This document shows, piece after piece, positions 1 to 6,558 of a stretch of DNA of 7,394 nucleotides. The notes under the pieces are model-generated. The model was not told the DNA's origin. It saw nothing but the letters and a program-made list of their open reading frames with translations, and ran no database searches. How positions within the stretch are numbered: the stretch's first letter is position 1; every line of letters starts with the position of its first letter. The stretch lies in NCBI GenBank assembly GCA_947177085.1, contig CAMWTD010000110.1:1-7394 (forward strand), given 5' to 3'. This DNA is from an uncultured Desulfovibrio sp. Lineage in GTDB: Bacteria > Desulfobacterota > Desulfovibrionia > Desulfovibrionales > Desulfovibrionaceae. Made by a program: the position numbers and the translations under genes.

Positions 1-31
1 GCATGGCGCGGCCGCCCGCGCCGCGCCATGC
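1..31. repeat. Perfect 11-bp inverted repeat inside the activator gene
   Basis: GCATGGCGCGG at 1-11 is the exact reverse complement of CCGCGCCATGC at 21-31, with a 9-base spacer. It encodes the Ala-rich linker (LHGAARAAAPC) between the AAA+ domain and the expected helix-turn-helix. A stable hairpin in the mRNA is likely. The repeat might extend further to the left of the window. No T-run follows inside the window, so it is not called a terminator. Confidence 0.6.
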
Positions 32-1356
32 AGGGCCGGCGGCAGATGTTGCGGCAGCACCACGCGCTCGGGCCCGAGCAAAAGCGCGGCGCGCTCCATC
101 ACGTTTTGCAGCTCGCGCACATTGCCGGGCCACGCATAGCGCTGGAGCATGTCCATGACGGCCAGCGAGAGGTGGGGCCGCCCGTGCGCGGCCCCGGCCG
201 AAAAGCGGCCGAGAAAGTGCGCGGCCAGCGGCAGGATGTCCTCCTGCCGGTCTCGCAGCGGGGGAAGCCGCAGGGGAAAGACATTGAGCCGGTAAAAAAG
301 GTCCCGGCGGAAGCTCCCGGCCGCCACCATGCGCTCAAGGTCGCGATTGGTGGCCGTGATGATGCGCACATCGGCGCGCAGGGTCTCCATGCCGCCCAGG
401 CGCTCGAAGGCGCGCTCCTGCAGCACGCGCAAAAGCCGGGCCTGGGTCGCGGGCGAAAGCTCGCCCACCTCGTCCAGGAAGAGCGTGCCTCCTGCCGCCA
501 GCTCGAAGCGGCCCTTGCGCATCTGGGCCGCGCCCGTGAACGCGCCCCGCTCGTGCCCGAAGAGCTCGCTCTCCATGAGGCTTTCGGGGAGCGCCGCGCA
601 GTTGAGCGACACAAAGGGGCCGTCCGCGCGCGGGCTCGCCGCATGAATGGCCCGGGCCGCCAGCTCCTTGCCCGTGCCCGATTCGCCCTCCAGCAATACC
701 GTGGCCGGGGAGGGCCCCACCTGGGCGATCTGGGCATAGACCTCGTGCATGGCCTCAGAATTGCCCACAAAGCCCGCGGGACGCCCGGGCGCGGGCGCGG
801 CCGCCCCCATGCGGTCCTGGCTCTCCAGCGCCGTGGGCGCGAGGAGCGCGGCAATAACCTGCAAAAGCTCGAGCTCGTCCCCGAGCGTGCCCGCGTCCGC
901 CCTGTGGTGGTCCACCGAGAGCGCGCCCACCACCTCGCCGTGCAGCCGGATGGGCACGCAGAGGAAGGATACCCGCTCCCGCGTGAGGTCGCGCGAGCGC
1001 GTCCGGTTGAGAAAGAGCGGTTCCGCGCCCGCATCGCAGAGGCACATGGCGCGGCCGCTCGCGATGACGCGGCCCGTCACCCCCTCCCCCGGATGGTAAT
1101 GGCCGCGCCTGCGCTCCGCCGGGTTGAGGCCGAAGGCGGCGCTGGTGCGGATTTCGCCGTTCCTGGGGTCCACCAGCGTCACCATGCCGTGGATGATGGG
1201 CAAATGCTCCGCCATGAGGCCGAGCGCCCCCTCGAGATGCCCGGTCACGTCGCCCGCGCTGTTGACGAGCGCCGTGAGCTCGCGCAAAAGCGCAAGCTGG
1301 GAGGCCGGGGCGAATGGCCCGGATGCGGTCGAGGATGATCCGGAGGACGCGGGCAT
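1..1356 (-). CDS. Sigma-54-dependent transcriptional activator, NifA-like (GAF + AAA+), C-terminus cut by window edge
   Basis: This is an enhancer-binding protein that uses ATP hydrolysis to open sigma-54 RNA polymerase promoters. From the ATG at 1356 the frame stays open to base 1, giving 452 residues without a stop. Residues about 13-150 look like a GAF sensor domain of the NifA/FhlA kind (helical start, then GEGVTGRV and GALSVDHH motifs). A Pro/Ala-rich linker at about 175-193 leads to the AAA+ domain from about 194: Walker A GESGTGKE at 224-231, the sigma-54-contacting GAFTGA loop at 271-276, Walker B TLFLDEVG at 291-298, sensor ITATNRDL at 333-340, FRRDLFYRLNVFPL at 349-362 and WPGNVRELQN at 409-417. 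The Fis-type helix-turn-helix should lie just beyond the window. The start is weakly supported: no strong ribosome site is visible, but no better in-frame start was found. It lies 52 bases after truA. Target genes and ligand are unknown; Cys105 and Cys107 in the GAF domain could sense redox or metal, but that is speculation. Confidence 0.95.
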   Translation of the reverse strand, partial: MPASSGSSSTASGPFAPASQLALLRELTALVNSAGDVTGHLEGALGLMAEHLPIIHGMVTLVDPRNGEIRTSAAFGLNPAERRRGHYHPGEGVTGRVIASGRAMCLCDAGAEPLFLNRTRSRDLTRERVSFLCVPIRLHGEVVGALSVDHHRADAGTLGDELELLQVIAALLAPTALESQDRMGAAAPAPGRPAGFVGNSEAMHEVYAQIAQVGPSPATVLLEGESGTGKELAARAIHAASPRADGPFVSLNCAALPESLMESELFGHERGAFTGAAQMRKGRFELAAGGTLFLDEVGELSPATQARLLRVLQERAFERLGGMETLRADVRIITATNRDLERMVAAGSFRRDLFYRLNVFPLRLPPLRDRQEDILPLAAHFLGRFSAGAAHGRPHLSLAVMDMLQRYAWPGNVRELQNVMERAALLLGPERVVLPQHLPPALHGAARAAAPC

Positions 1357-1367
1357 GGCGCAGGCTA

Positions 1368-1388
1368 CCCCAGGCGCGCGCCCCAGGC
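1368..1388. repeat. Direct repeat CCCCAGGC x2 between truA and the activator
   Basis: The octamer CCCCAGGC occurs at 1368-1375 and again at 1381-1388, 13 bases apart start to start, within the 52-base truA-activator gap. The bases between and overlapping them form the GC palindrome GGCGCGCGCC (minus strand). This could be a small regulatory site or simple GC-rich low complexity; nothing else in the gap stands out. Confidence 0.3.
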
Positions 1389-1408
1389 AAGGAGGCAGGC
1401 AACGCGCG

Positions 1409-2227
1409 TCAGCGGGAGCCCCGGGCAGCCAGGGCTTCCCCCGCTCCGCGAGTGGCCGGGCCATAGTCCACGCGGGCGAGCGCCAATCCCTGCGGGGGGG
1501 CCGTGGCCGCGGGCACGGCCGCGCGGTCGCGGGCGGCGAGCAGCCCCGGAACGGCATCCGGGGAGATCTTGCCGCGCCCGCAGGCCGCGAGGAGGCCCGC
1601 CATGTTGCGCACCATCTGTTTCAGGAAGCCGCTCGCCGTGACGCTGAGCCGCAGGAGCGGAACATGGGGGGGATAAAATTCCTGCGGGGGCAGCGCCGTG
1701 AGCGTGGCCGCGAAGATACGGCGCACGCTGCCGCGCGTTTCCGAGCCGGCATTGCGCAGCGAGGCGAAATCCCGCTCGCCCAGAAACGCCGGGAGCGCGG
1801 CCCGCATGGCCGCCTCGTCCAGCGGCCCGGAGCTCCAGACAAAGGGCGCGAGCGTTGGCGGGACGAAGCGGGGCTCGCGCCAGAACTGGTAGACATAGGT
1901 CTTGGAAAGGGCGTCGCGGCGGGCGTCGAAACCCGGCGCGGCGGCTTCGGCGGCGAGCACGCGCACCGGGGGGGGCAGCACCGCGTTGAGGGCGTGCCGC
2001 CAGTCGAAGCCGGGACGTTCCGGCACATCGCAATGGGCCACCTGCCCATGGGCGTGGACGCCCGCATCCGTCCGGCCAGAGCCGAAAACGCGCACCTGCC
2101 CGCCCGTGAGGCGCGCCAGCGCCGCCTCCAGCGTCCCCTGGACCGTAGGCGGCGGCGCGGGCTTTTCCTGAACCTGCCAGCCGCTGAAGCCAGTGCCGTC
2201 ATAGGCCAGCAGCAGCTTGAGGCGCAT
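1409..2227 (-). CDS. truA: tRNA pseudouridine(38-40) synthase TruA
   Basis: The product isomerises uridines 38, 39 and 40 of the tRNA anticodon stem-loop to pseudouridine. The 272-residue length is normal for the family. The N-terminus MRLKLLLAYDGTGFSGWQ is the classic TruA opening. The catalytic Asp is D54 in GSGRTDAGVHAHGQVAH (49-65). The conserved tyrosine is Y111 in DALSKTYVYQF, and the second half carries DFASLRNAG (153-161), GFLKQMVRNMAGLL (200-213) and the C-terminal GRGK...APPQGL..ARVDYG motif. The ATG at 2227 shares its A with the TAA of the upstream motE-like gene (TAATG), so translation is probably coupled; no good ribosome site of its own is visible. Three C7-C8 tracts (minus strand) lie in Pro codons. 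TruA does not belong to flagellar function, and the linkage looks like operon packing. Confidence 0.97.
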   Translation of the reverse strand: MRLKLLLAYDGTGFSGWQVQEKPAPPPTVQGTLEAALARLTGGQVRVFGSGRTDAGVHAHGQVAHCDVPERPGFDWRHALNAVLPPPVRVLAAEAAAPGFDARRDALSKTYVYQFWREPRFVPPTLAPFVWSSGPLDEAAMRAALPAFLGERDFASLRNAGSETRGSVRRIFAATLTALPPQEFYPPHVPLLRLSVTASGFLKQMVRNMAGLLAACGRGKISPDAVPGLLAARDRAAVPAATAPPQGLALARVDYGPATRGAGEALAARGSR

Positions 2228-3603
2228 TATTCCGGCATCCGCATACGGGTGATCATTTCCGTGAACTTGGCCGTCTTGGCGGGATTGGTATAGGTGAGGA
2301 TCTCGCCGGACTGCTTGGGGGCCATCCCGGAAAGGATGCGCACGGCCACGCGCTCGTCCATGTTCTCCAGGGCCTGCGCCGCCATGCGCGGCTTCATGTT
2401 GCCGTACATGAGGATGAGGTTCTTGACCTTCTTGTCCTCCAGCTCCCTGGCCTCGCGGATCATGTCCTTCATCTTGCCTTCGGCGTTCTGGAGGTCCTTG
2501 AGGCGCTGGTCCATCTGCTGCCGGAGCATGAGGATGTCCTGCTGCTGGCGGGCAAGGTCCTGCGCCTTGGCATTGGGGTCCGCGGGGGCGGCCTTTGGCG
2601 TCACCTGCGGGGCGGGCGCCGCCCAGTTGGCCGACGGGTCGGTTTGCGGGAGCGCCGGAAGCGACGCGGAGCCCTGGCCGCGCGAGGCAAAATCGCCCGC
2701 GCGCGGCGGCAGCGGCGCGCCGTCCGCCCCCTGGCCGCGGGGGATGTTGGCGGGAATGGGCGCGGCCCCGGGGAGCGCCGTGGGCCCCCCCATGCTGGCG
2801 GGGCCCCCTGCGCCCAGGGGCGCGAGCTGCTCGGCCGGCGCAAAGGAGGAAGCCCCCTGCGGGGAGGGCGGCGTGGCGGGCACGGGCATGTCGAGCGCCG
2901 CGGCATGGGCCTCGCGCGCGCTGCCGAGCCCGGGAATGGGGAGTGAAGTCAGGCCGAGGAGGTTCCAGAGGCTCGCGCCTTCGCCGTCATCCGGCTGCGC
3001 TGCGGCGGCCCTGGGCGCGGGAATGCCCGCGGGAACCAACGGGGAGCCAAGCGGCGGCGGCGTGGGAAGCTCTGGCCCGCTGAGGGCGGCTTGCATCGTG
3101 CCGGGGGCGGAAAAATTCGCGCCCGCAGGGCTGCCGGCAATGACCGGGGCGGGCAGCCCGCTCACCGCCGCTCCCGACTGGGGGCGGGGCCGTGCGGCGG
3201 CGGCCAGCTCAGCGGCGGCGGAGCCTTGCGGCTGGGCATCGGCCAGGGCGGCAAGGGCCGGAGCCTGCGCCGTCGAGGCTCCCGAAAGGGCATCCGGCAG
3301 CGGGGCCACGGAGGGAGTCTCGGGCGCGGCCGCAGGCCCGGGCTGCGCGGCCGCCCCGCCCTTCTGGGCCAGGAGCGCGGCCTCGAGGCGGCGCGAAGCC
3401 TCCTCCGCGTCCGGGGCGTCCCCAGCGGGGGCGTGACCTTGCTCCGCCACATGGCGCGCGCCGTCGCCGCCGAGCCAGTGCGGCAGGGGCACGTCAAAAA
3501 AGGCCAGGCCCAGGGCCGCCACCTTGAGGCAGCAGAGGGCCACGAGGATGCGGACCAGCCTAGAAAGCCGAAGCTTTGTAGCGGAGTGTCGAGATTTCGT
3601 CAT
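2227..3603 (-). CDS. MotE/YlxF-family (MgtE_N-like) flagellar membrane protein with long Pro/Ala linker
   Basis: The predicted 458-residue protein has a basic cytoplasmic N-terminus (1-16), one transmembrane helix (about 17-36), a Pro/Ala/Gly-rich linker of about 300 residues (about 45-345), a charged coiled coil (about 348-395) and a C-terminal helical domain (about 396-458; NLILMYGNMKPRMAAQALEN...VAVRILSGMAPKQSGEILTY) typical of the MgtE intracellular-N fold found in MotE and Bacillus YlxF. By family knowledge these proteins sit beside fliJ; Sinorhizobium MotE is a periplasmic chaperone of the motor protein MotC. A motor or export role here is inference. The start is set by AGGAG at 3614-3618, 10 bases before the ATG; the frame is open further upstream, but that part is a shadow of fliJ. 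The gene overlaps fliJ by 44 bases and abuts truA. It is much longer than usual members (about 200 residues), all of the excess being linker. Confidence 0.85.
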   Translation of the reverse strand: MTKSRHSATKLRLSRLVRILVALCCLKVAALGLAFFDVPLPHWLGGDGARHVAEQGHAPAGDAPDAEEASRRLEAALLAQKGGAAAQPGPAAAPETPSVAPLPDALSGASTAQAPALAALADAQPQGSAAAELAAAARPRPQSGAAVSGLPAPVIAGSPAGANFSAPGTMQAALSGPELPTPPPLGSPLVPAGIPAPRAAAAQPDDGEGASLWNLLGLTSLPIPGLGSAREAHAAALDMPVPATPPSPQGASSFAPAEQLAPLGAGGPASMGGPTALPGAAPIPANIPRGQGADGAPLPPRAGDFASRGQGSASLPALPQTDPSANWAAPAPQVTPKAAPADPNAKAQDLARQQQDILMLRQQMDQRLKDLQNAEGKMKDMIREARELEDKKVKNLILMYGNMKPRMAAQALENMDERVAVRILSGMAPKQSGEILTYTNPAKTAKFTEMITRMRMPE

Positions 3604-3997
3604 TAAAATGCTGCTCCTGCTGCCGTTCCGCGTGCAGGTATTGGGCTTTCTGCCGTTCCTTGAGCTTTTCCAGTAACTTGCGTTCCATGGCGCGTTCCGC
3701 GAGGTGCGCCCGGGCCTCTTCCGCCACCTGGCGCTGCATCCGCAACTGGAGCTCCGCCGCCTTGGCGTCGCTCGCGAGGCCCTTGAGGTATTGCTCGTGC
3801 AGCCAGCGCTCGGCGCTCTGGAGCAGTCCGCCCGCGCGGGACTTTTCCTCCGCGGCCGCCACCTCGGCGCGAATGGCGTCAAGGTGTTCCTGCGCCTGCC
3901 TCAGCTTGTGCTCGGCATCGGCGAGGCGCACCTTGGCCTCTTCCTCAAGCTGGGCGCGGTAGTCCAGCACCTTCTGCATCTTGAAACGAAACGGCAT
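3560..3997 (-). CDS. fliJ: Flagellar export protein FliJ
   Basis: The 145-residue, highly charged, almost wholly alpha-helical coiled-coil protein opens MPFRFKMQKVLDYRAQLEEEAK, which is the usual FliJ N-terminus. FliJ is the central stalk/chaperone-escort component of the flagellar type III export ATPase: it sits in the FliI hexamer and contacts FlhA at the cytoplasmic face of the basal body. A ribosome site GGAGG (4008-4012) lies 10 bases before the ATG. Its 3' end overlaps the MotE-like gene by 44 bases, so the two are surely co-translated. Unusually, the gene before it is thiD, not fliI, so the ATPase gene must lie elsewhere. A sigma-54-like promoter lies about 50 bases upstream. Low sequence conservation makes FliJ easy to confuse with other coiled coils, but the N-terminus and the MotE neighbour make this call solid. 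Confidence 0.92.
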   Translation of the reverse strand: MPFRFKMQKVLDYRAQLEEEAKVRLADAEHKLRQAQEHLDAIRAEVAAAEEKSRAGGLLQSAERWLHEQYLKGLASDAKAAELQLRMQRQVAEEARAHLAERAMERKLLEKLKERQKAQYLHAERQQEQHFNDEISTLRYKASAF

Positions 3998-4048
3998 CCG
4001 CCCTCATCCTCCGGGAAACGGCGCTCATGCTCCCGATGCGGACAGCAT

Positions 4049-4064
4049 TGCAAGGAGCGCGCCA
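4049..4064 (-). promoter_or_regulatory. Candidate sigma-54 (-24/-12) promoter for fliJ-motE-truA
   Basis: The minus strand reads TGGCGCGCTCCTTGCA, matching the consensus TGGCACG-N4-TTGCA at every fixed base except one (G for A), with exactly ten bases between the GG and GC doublets. Transcription would start near 4038, about 40 bases before the fliJ ATG. Sigma-54 commonly controls flagellar genes in proteobacteria. This is a match by eye only; no enhancer site is identified. Confidence 0.55.
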
Positions 4065-4084
4065 CGGAAGCCGTCAACGCTTCG

Positions 4085-4891
4085 TCAGGCGATGGCGAGG
4101 CCCGCGGCGTGGTTGACCGGGCCGCAGCCCTTGCCGGGCGCGTAGGCGGCCCGGAGAGCGCGATTAAGAAAGCGCTGCGCCGTCGCCACGGCGGCCTCGA
4201 GCGGCAGGCCCTTGCCGAGGCCCGCGGCAATGGCCGCCGAAAGGGTGCAGCCCGTGCCGTGGTTGTTGGACGTCTCCACGCGCGCCTGCGGCAGCTCTTT
4301 GGGCTCCATGCCCGGACGGCAGAGCACGTCCGTGACAACGACGCTGCTCTCCATATGGCCGCCCTTGATGAGCACCGCCTTTGCCCCCATGCCGAGCAGC
4401 CTCTCCCCGGCCGCTGCCGCGTCCTCCAGCGAGGCGATCTTCATGCCCGTGAGCATCTCGGCCTCGGGCCGGTTGGGCGTGAGCAGGTCGCAGCCGGGCA
4501 ATATTTCCTCGCGCAGGGCCGTCACCGCGTCCTCCTCCAAAAGGCGGCTGCCGCTCTGGCTCACCGAGACCGGGTCCACCACCAGCGGGTAGGCGCGCTC
4601 GCGCAGGATGGGCGCGACAGCCCGGATGATGCCCGCGGAAAAGAGCATCCCGGTCTTGGCCGCCGCCACGGGAAAGCCCGTAAGGACTGTGGTGAGCTCC
4701 AGCGCCACGAAGTCCGGCTCGGGCGCGGAAATTCCCGTCACCCCGAGGCCGTTTTGCGCCGTGAGCGCGGTGATGACGCTCATGCCGTAGCAGCCGAGGG
4801 CCATGATGGTCTTGAGGTCGGCCTGGATGCCCGCGCCGCCGCCGGAATCCGACCCGGCCACGGTGAGGATGTTGGGGGGGGCCACGGTCAT
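4085..4891 (-). CDS. thiD: Bifunctional hydroxymethylpyrimidine kinase / phosphomethylpyrimidine kinase ThiD
   Basis: The enzyme phosphorylates 4-amino-5-hydroxymethyl-2-methylpyrimidine twice to HMP-PP, the pyrimidine half of thiamine; it is a cytosolic ribokinase-fold protein. Its 268 residues match the family. Visible motifs are the substrate loop AGSDSGGGAGIQADLKT (12-28), TALTAQNG (41-48) with the pyrimidine-contacting Q46, KTGML (79-83), VVDPV (104-108), DLLTPNRPEAEMLTG (135-149), KGGH (176-179) and the anion-hole/catalytic loop NNHGTGCTLSAA (209-220) with catalytic Cys215. The segment after VDPV reads SVSQSGSRLL instead of the commoner MVAKSG-type sequence, a mild divergence. GGGAG (4897-4901) lies 5 bases before the ATG. 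Codons 4-6 contain a run of eight C. No thiE or other thiamine gene is adjacent, and no TPP riboswitch motif is seen in the leader. Confidence 0.97.
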   Translation of the reverse strand: MTVAPPNILTVAGSDSGGGAGIQADLKTIMALGCYGMSVITALTAQNGLGVTGISAPEPDFVALELTTVLTGFPVAAAKTGMLFSAGIIRAVAPILRERAYPLVVDPVSVSQSGSRLLEEDAVTALREEILPGCDLLTPNRPEAEMLTGMKIASLEDAAAAGERLLGMGAKAVLIKGGHMESSVVVTDVLCRPGMEPKELPQARVETSNNHGTGCTLSAAIAAGLGKGLPLEAAVATAQRFLNRALRAAYAPGKGCGPVNHAAGLAIA

Positions 4892-4915
4892 GCAAACTCC
4901 CGCAGAGATGGTGCA

Positions 4916-4947
4916 GGGGGAGCGGGGCCAAAAGGCCCCGCCCCCCC
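4916..4947 (-). terminator. Strong 14-bp hairpin between cstA and thiD (terminator-like, no U-run)
   Basis: Bases 4916-4929 pair with 4934-4947 over 14 bp (one G-U wobble) around a 4-base loop of TTTT on the minus strand. It lies about 40 bases after the cstA stop and about 25 before the thiD start. No T-tract follows on either strand, so it may be a weak terminator, an RNA-stability element protecting the cstA mRNA, or a leader structure for thiD. Confidence 0.55.
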
Positions 4948-4985
4948 GAAGATACCCGGCGTCCGCCAGGGATGCCAGGGCGCGT

Positions 4986-6434
4986 CTAGCAGTTGACGGG
5001 CGCGCCGGCCACGGGCTTGCGGCCGAGCATCATGAAGGCCACGAAGGCCACGATGGCCGCGATCACACCGACGATGTTGGAGATGTCGATGGAGATGGCG
5101 AAGCCCATGGTGGGTTCGTAGCAGATGTAGGACACGCACACCGCGGTCATGAACACGGCCGGCACGGTGCAGAGCCAGTGACAGCGGTCACGCCGCATGA
5201 GGTAGGCCGCGCCCGCCCAGAGCATGATGGTGGCCAGCGTCTGGTTGGCCCAGCCGAAGTAGCGCCAGATGATGGTGAAGTCCACCTGCGAGAGGAAGAT
5301 GCCGATAAGGAACATGGGCACGGCCAGGTAGAGGCGCGGCGCGATGCCCTTCTGCGAGTAGTTGAAGGCTTCGGCGATGGTCAGGCGCGCGGCGCGGAAG
5401 GCCGTGTCGCCCGAGGTGATGGGCAGCACCACCACGCCGAGGATGGCGAGCACGCCGCCCACGGAGCCCATGAGCGCCATGGAGGATTCCGTCACCACGT
5501 TGCCGGGGCCGCCGGCCGCGATGGCCGCCTGCAGGGCCTCGGGGCCGTGGTAGAAGCTCATGCCCACGGTGGCCCACACGAGGCCGATGAAGCCCTCGGC
5601 CACCATGCTGCCGTAGAACACGGGCTTGCCGAGCTTCTCATTGGCCATGCAGCGGGCCATGAGCGGCGACTGCGTGGCGTGGAAGCCGGAAAGCGCGCCG
5701 CAGGCGATGGTGATGAAGACCAACGGGAAGATGGGCGCGCCCTTGGGGTTCTGGTTGGCCCACACGGCGGAATTGTAGAACTCCATCGTGCCGTTGGCGC
5801 TTTCGACGAACATCATCACGGTCATGCCCACGGCCATGATGATGAGGATGGCGCCGAACACCGGGTAGAAGTTGCCGATGATCTTGTCGATGGGCATGAT
5901 GGTGGCGATGAAGTAGTAGGCGAAGATCACGCAGACCCAGAAGGTGAGGTTGAAGGTCGCGGGCGTGAGCTTGGCGAGCAGGCCGGCCGGGGCGGCCACG
6001 AAGACCACGCCCACGAGCACGAGCAGCACCACGGCGAAAACGCGCATGACCTGCTTGGCGATGTTGCCGAGGTTGTAGCCCACGATGGCGGGCACGTTGG
6101 CGCCGTTATAGCGCACGGAGAGCATGCCGGCCATGAAGTCGTGCACGGCCCCGGCGAAGATGGTGCCGATGACGATCCACACGAGGGCCGAGGGGCCCCA
6201 CACCGCGCCGAGGATGGGGCCGAAGACCGGGCCCACGCCGGCGATGTTCAGAAGCTGCACGAGCCACACTTTCCACGTGGGCATTTCCACATAGTCCACG
6301 CCGTCGGCCATGGTCTTGGCCGGGGTGGGCCGCTCCGGCTGCGCGCCGAACACTTTCGACACAATGCCGCCATAAACGATGTAGCCCACGAAGAGGCACA
6401 CCGTCGCAAGAATGAAATACATGGAATTGGACAT
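4986..6434 (-). CDS. cstA: CstA-family carbon-starvation transporter (pyruvate/peptide permease-like)
   Basis: This is a polytopic inner-membrane protein of 482 residues, the short form of the CstA family (E. coli CstA is about 700). Hallmark segments are present: NIAGVGPVFGPILGAVWGP (63-81), GTIFAGAVHDFMAGMLSVR (90-108), later HATQSPLMARC, ITSGDTAFRAARLTIAEAF and IIWRYFGWANQTLATIMLW. About a dozen hydrophobic segments run from residue 6 to nearly the C-terminus (ending PVNC). E. coli relatives take up pyruvate or peptides when carbon is scarce; the substrate here is unknown. The start is chosen at 6434 because a perfect AGGAGG (6443-6448) lies 8 bases upstream; the frame stays open to 6611, but the extra 59 residues read through the promoter region and do not resemble the family. 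It follows iorB on the same strand but is separated by a terminator, and it has its own promoter candidate. Confidence 0.96.
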   Translation of the reverse strand: MSNSMYFILATVCLFVGYIVYGGIVSKVFGAQPERPTPAKTMADGVDYVEMPTWKVWLVQLLNIAGVGPVFGPILGAVWGPSALVWIVIGTIFAGAVHDFMAGMLSVRYNGANVPAIVGYNLGNIAKQVMRVFAVVLLVLVGVVFVAAPAGLLAKLTPATFNLTFWVCVIFAYYFIATIMPIDKIIGNFYPVFGAILIIMAVGMTVMMFVESANGTMEFYNSAVWANQNPKGAPIFPLVFITIACGALSGFHATQSPLMARCMANEKLGKPVFYGSMVAEGFIGLVWATVGMSFYHGPEALQAAIAAGGPGNVVTESSMALMGSVGGVLAILGVVVLPITSGDTAFRAARLTIAEAFNYSQKGIAPRLYLAVPMFLIGIFLSQVDFTIIWRYFGWANQTLATIMLWAGAAYLMRRDRCHWLCTVPAVFMTAVCVSYICYEPTMGFAISIDISNIVGVIAAIVAFVAFMMLGRKPVAGAPVNC

Positions 6435-6476
6435 GTCCCAACCCTCCTGGATGGACACCCGAAAAGGACGCCGTAA

Positions 6477-6500
6477 GCGCGGGAACCCCATTGCCCGCGC
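6477..6500 (-). promoter_or_regulatory. Hairpin in the cstA mRNA leader
   Basis: GCGCGGG at 6477-6483 and CCCGCGC at 6494-6500 form a perfect 7-bp stem with a 10-base loop, about 28 bases upstream of the cstA ribosome site. No T-run follows. It could stabilise or regulate the leader transcript; I do not match it to a known riboswitch class. Confidence 0.45.
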
Positions 6501-6535
6501 ATCCCTGGAACATTTTGAGCGAAACTGCTCTACCG

Positions 6536-6558
6536 CTTCATTATGAAGGTTCGGAACC
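6536..6558. promoter_or_regulatory. Two abutting perfect palindromes over the cstA promoter (operator candidate)
   Basis: CTTCAT-T-ATGAAG (6536-6548) and GGTTC-G-GAACC (6548-6558) are both perfect inverted repeats and share base 6548. The first covers the -10 box and the second lies in the -35/-10 spacer. The position suits a repressor site for one or two dimeric regulators; the regulator is not identifiable from the window. Confidence 0.5.

Noticed and set aside
28..3436. Chain of long plus-strand open frames opposite the activator, truA and motE-like genes
   Set aside because: They are low-complexity Arg/Gly/Ala/Pro translations mirroring well-recognised minus-strand genes; antisense stops are rare because of third-position GC bias.
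4065..4085. Terminator after thiD (GAAGC...GCTTC hairpin)
   Set aside because: The stem is only 5 bp and no T-run follows.
4892..4985. TPP riboswitch in the thiD leader
   Set aside because: The CUGAGA and other conserved thi-box core motifs are absent; only the GC hairpin is present.
3704..4996. Plus-strand open frame of 430 codons opposite fliJ and thiD
   Set aside because: It overlaps two recognised genes, has no family motif and is interpreted as an antisense artefact.
4803..6476. Long plus-strand open frame (557 codons) rich in His, Gly and Asp opposite cstA
   Set aside because: It is the antisense shadow of cstA, whose family motifs are unmistakable. The composition is what reversed GC-rich membrane-protein codons give, and no sensible domain is seen.
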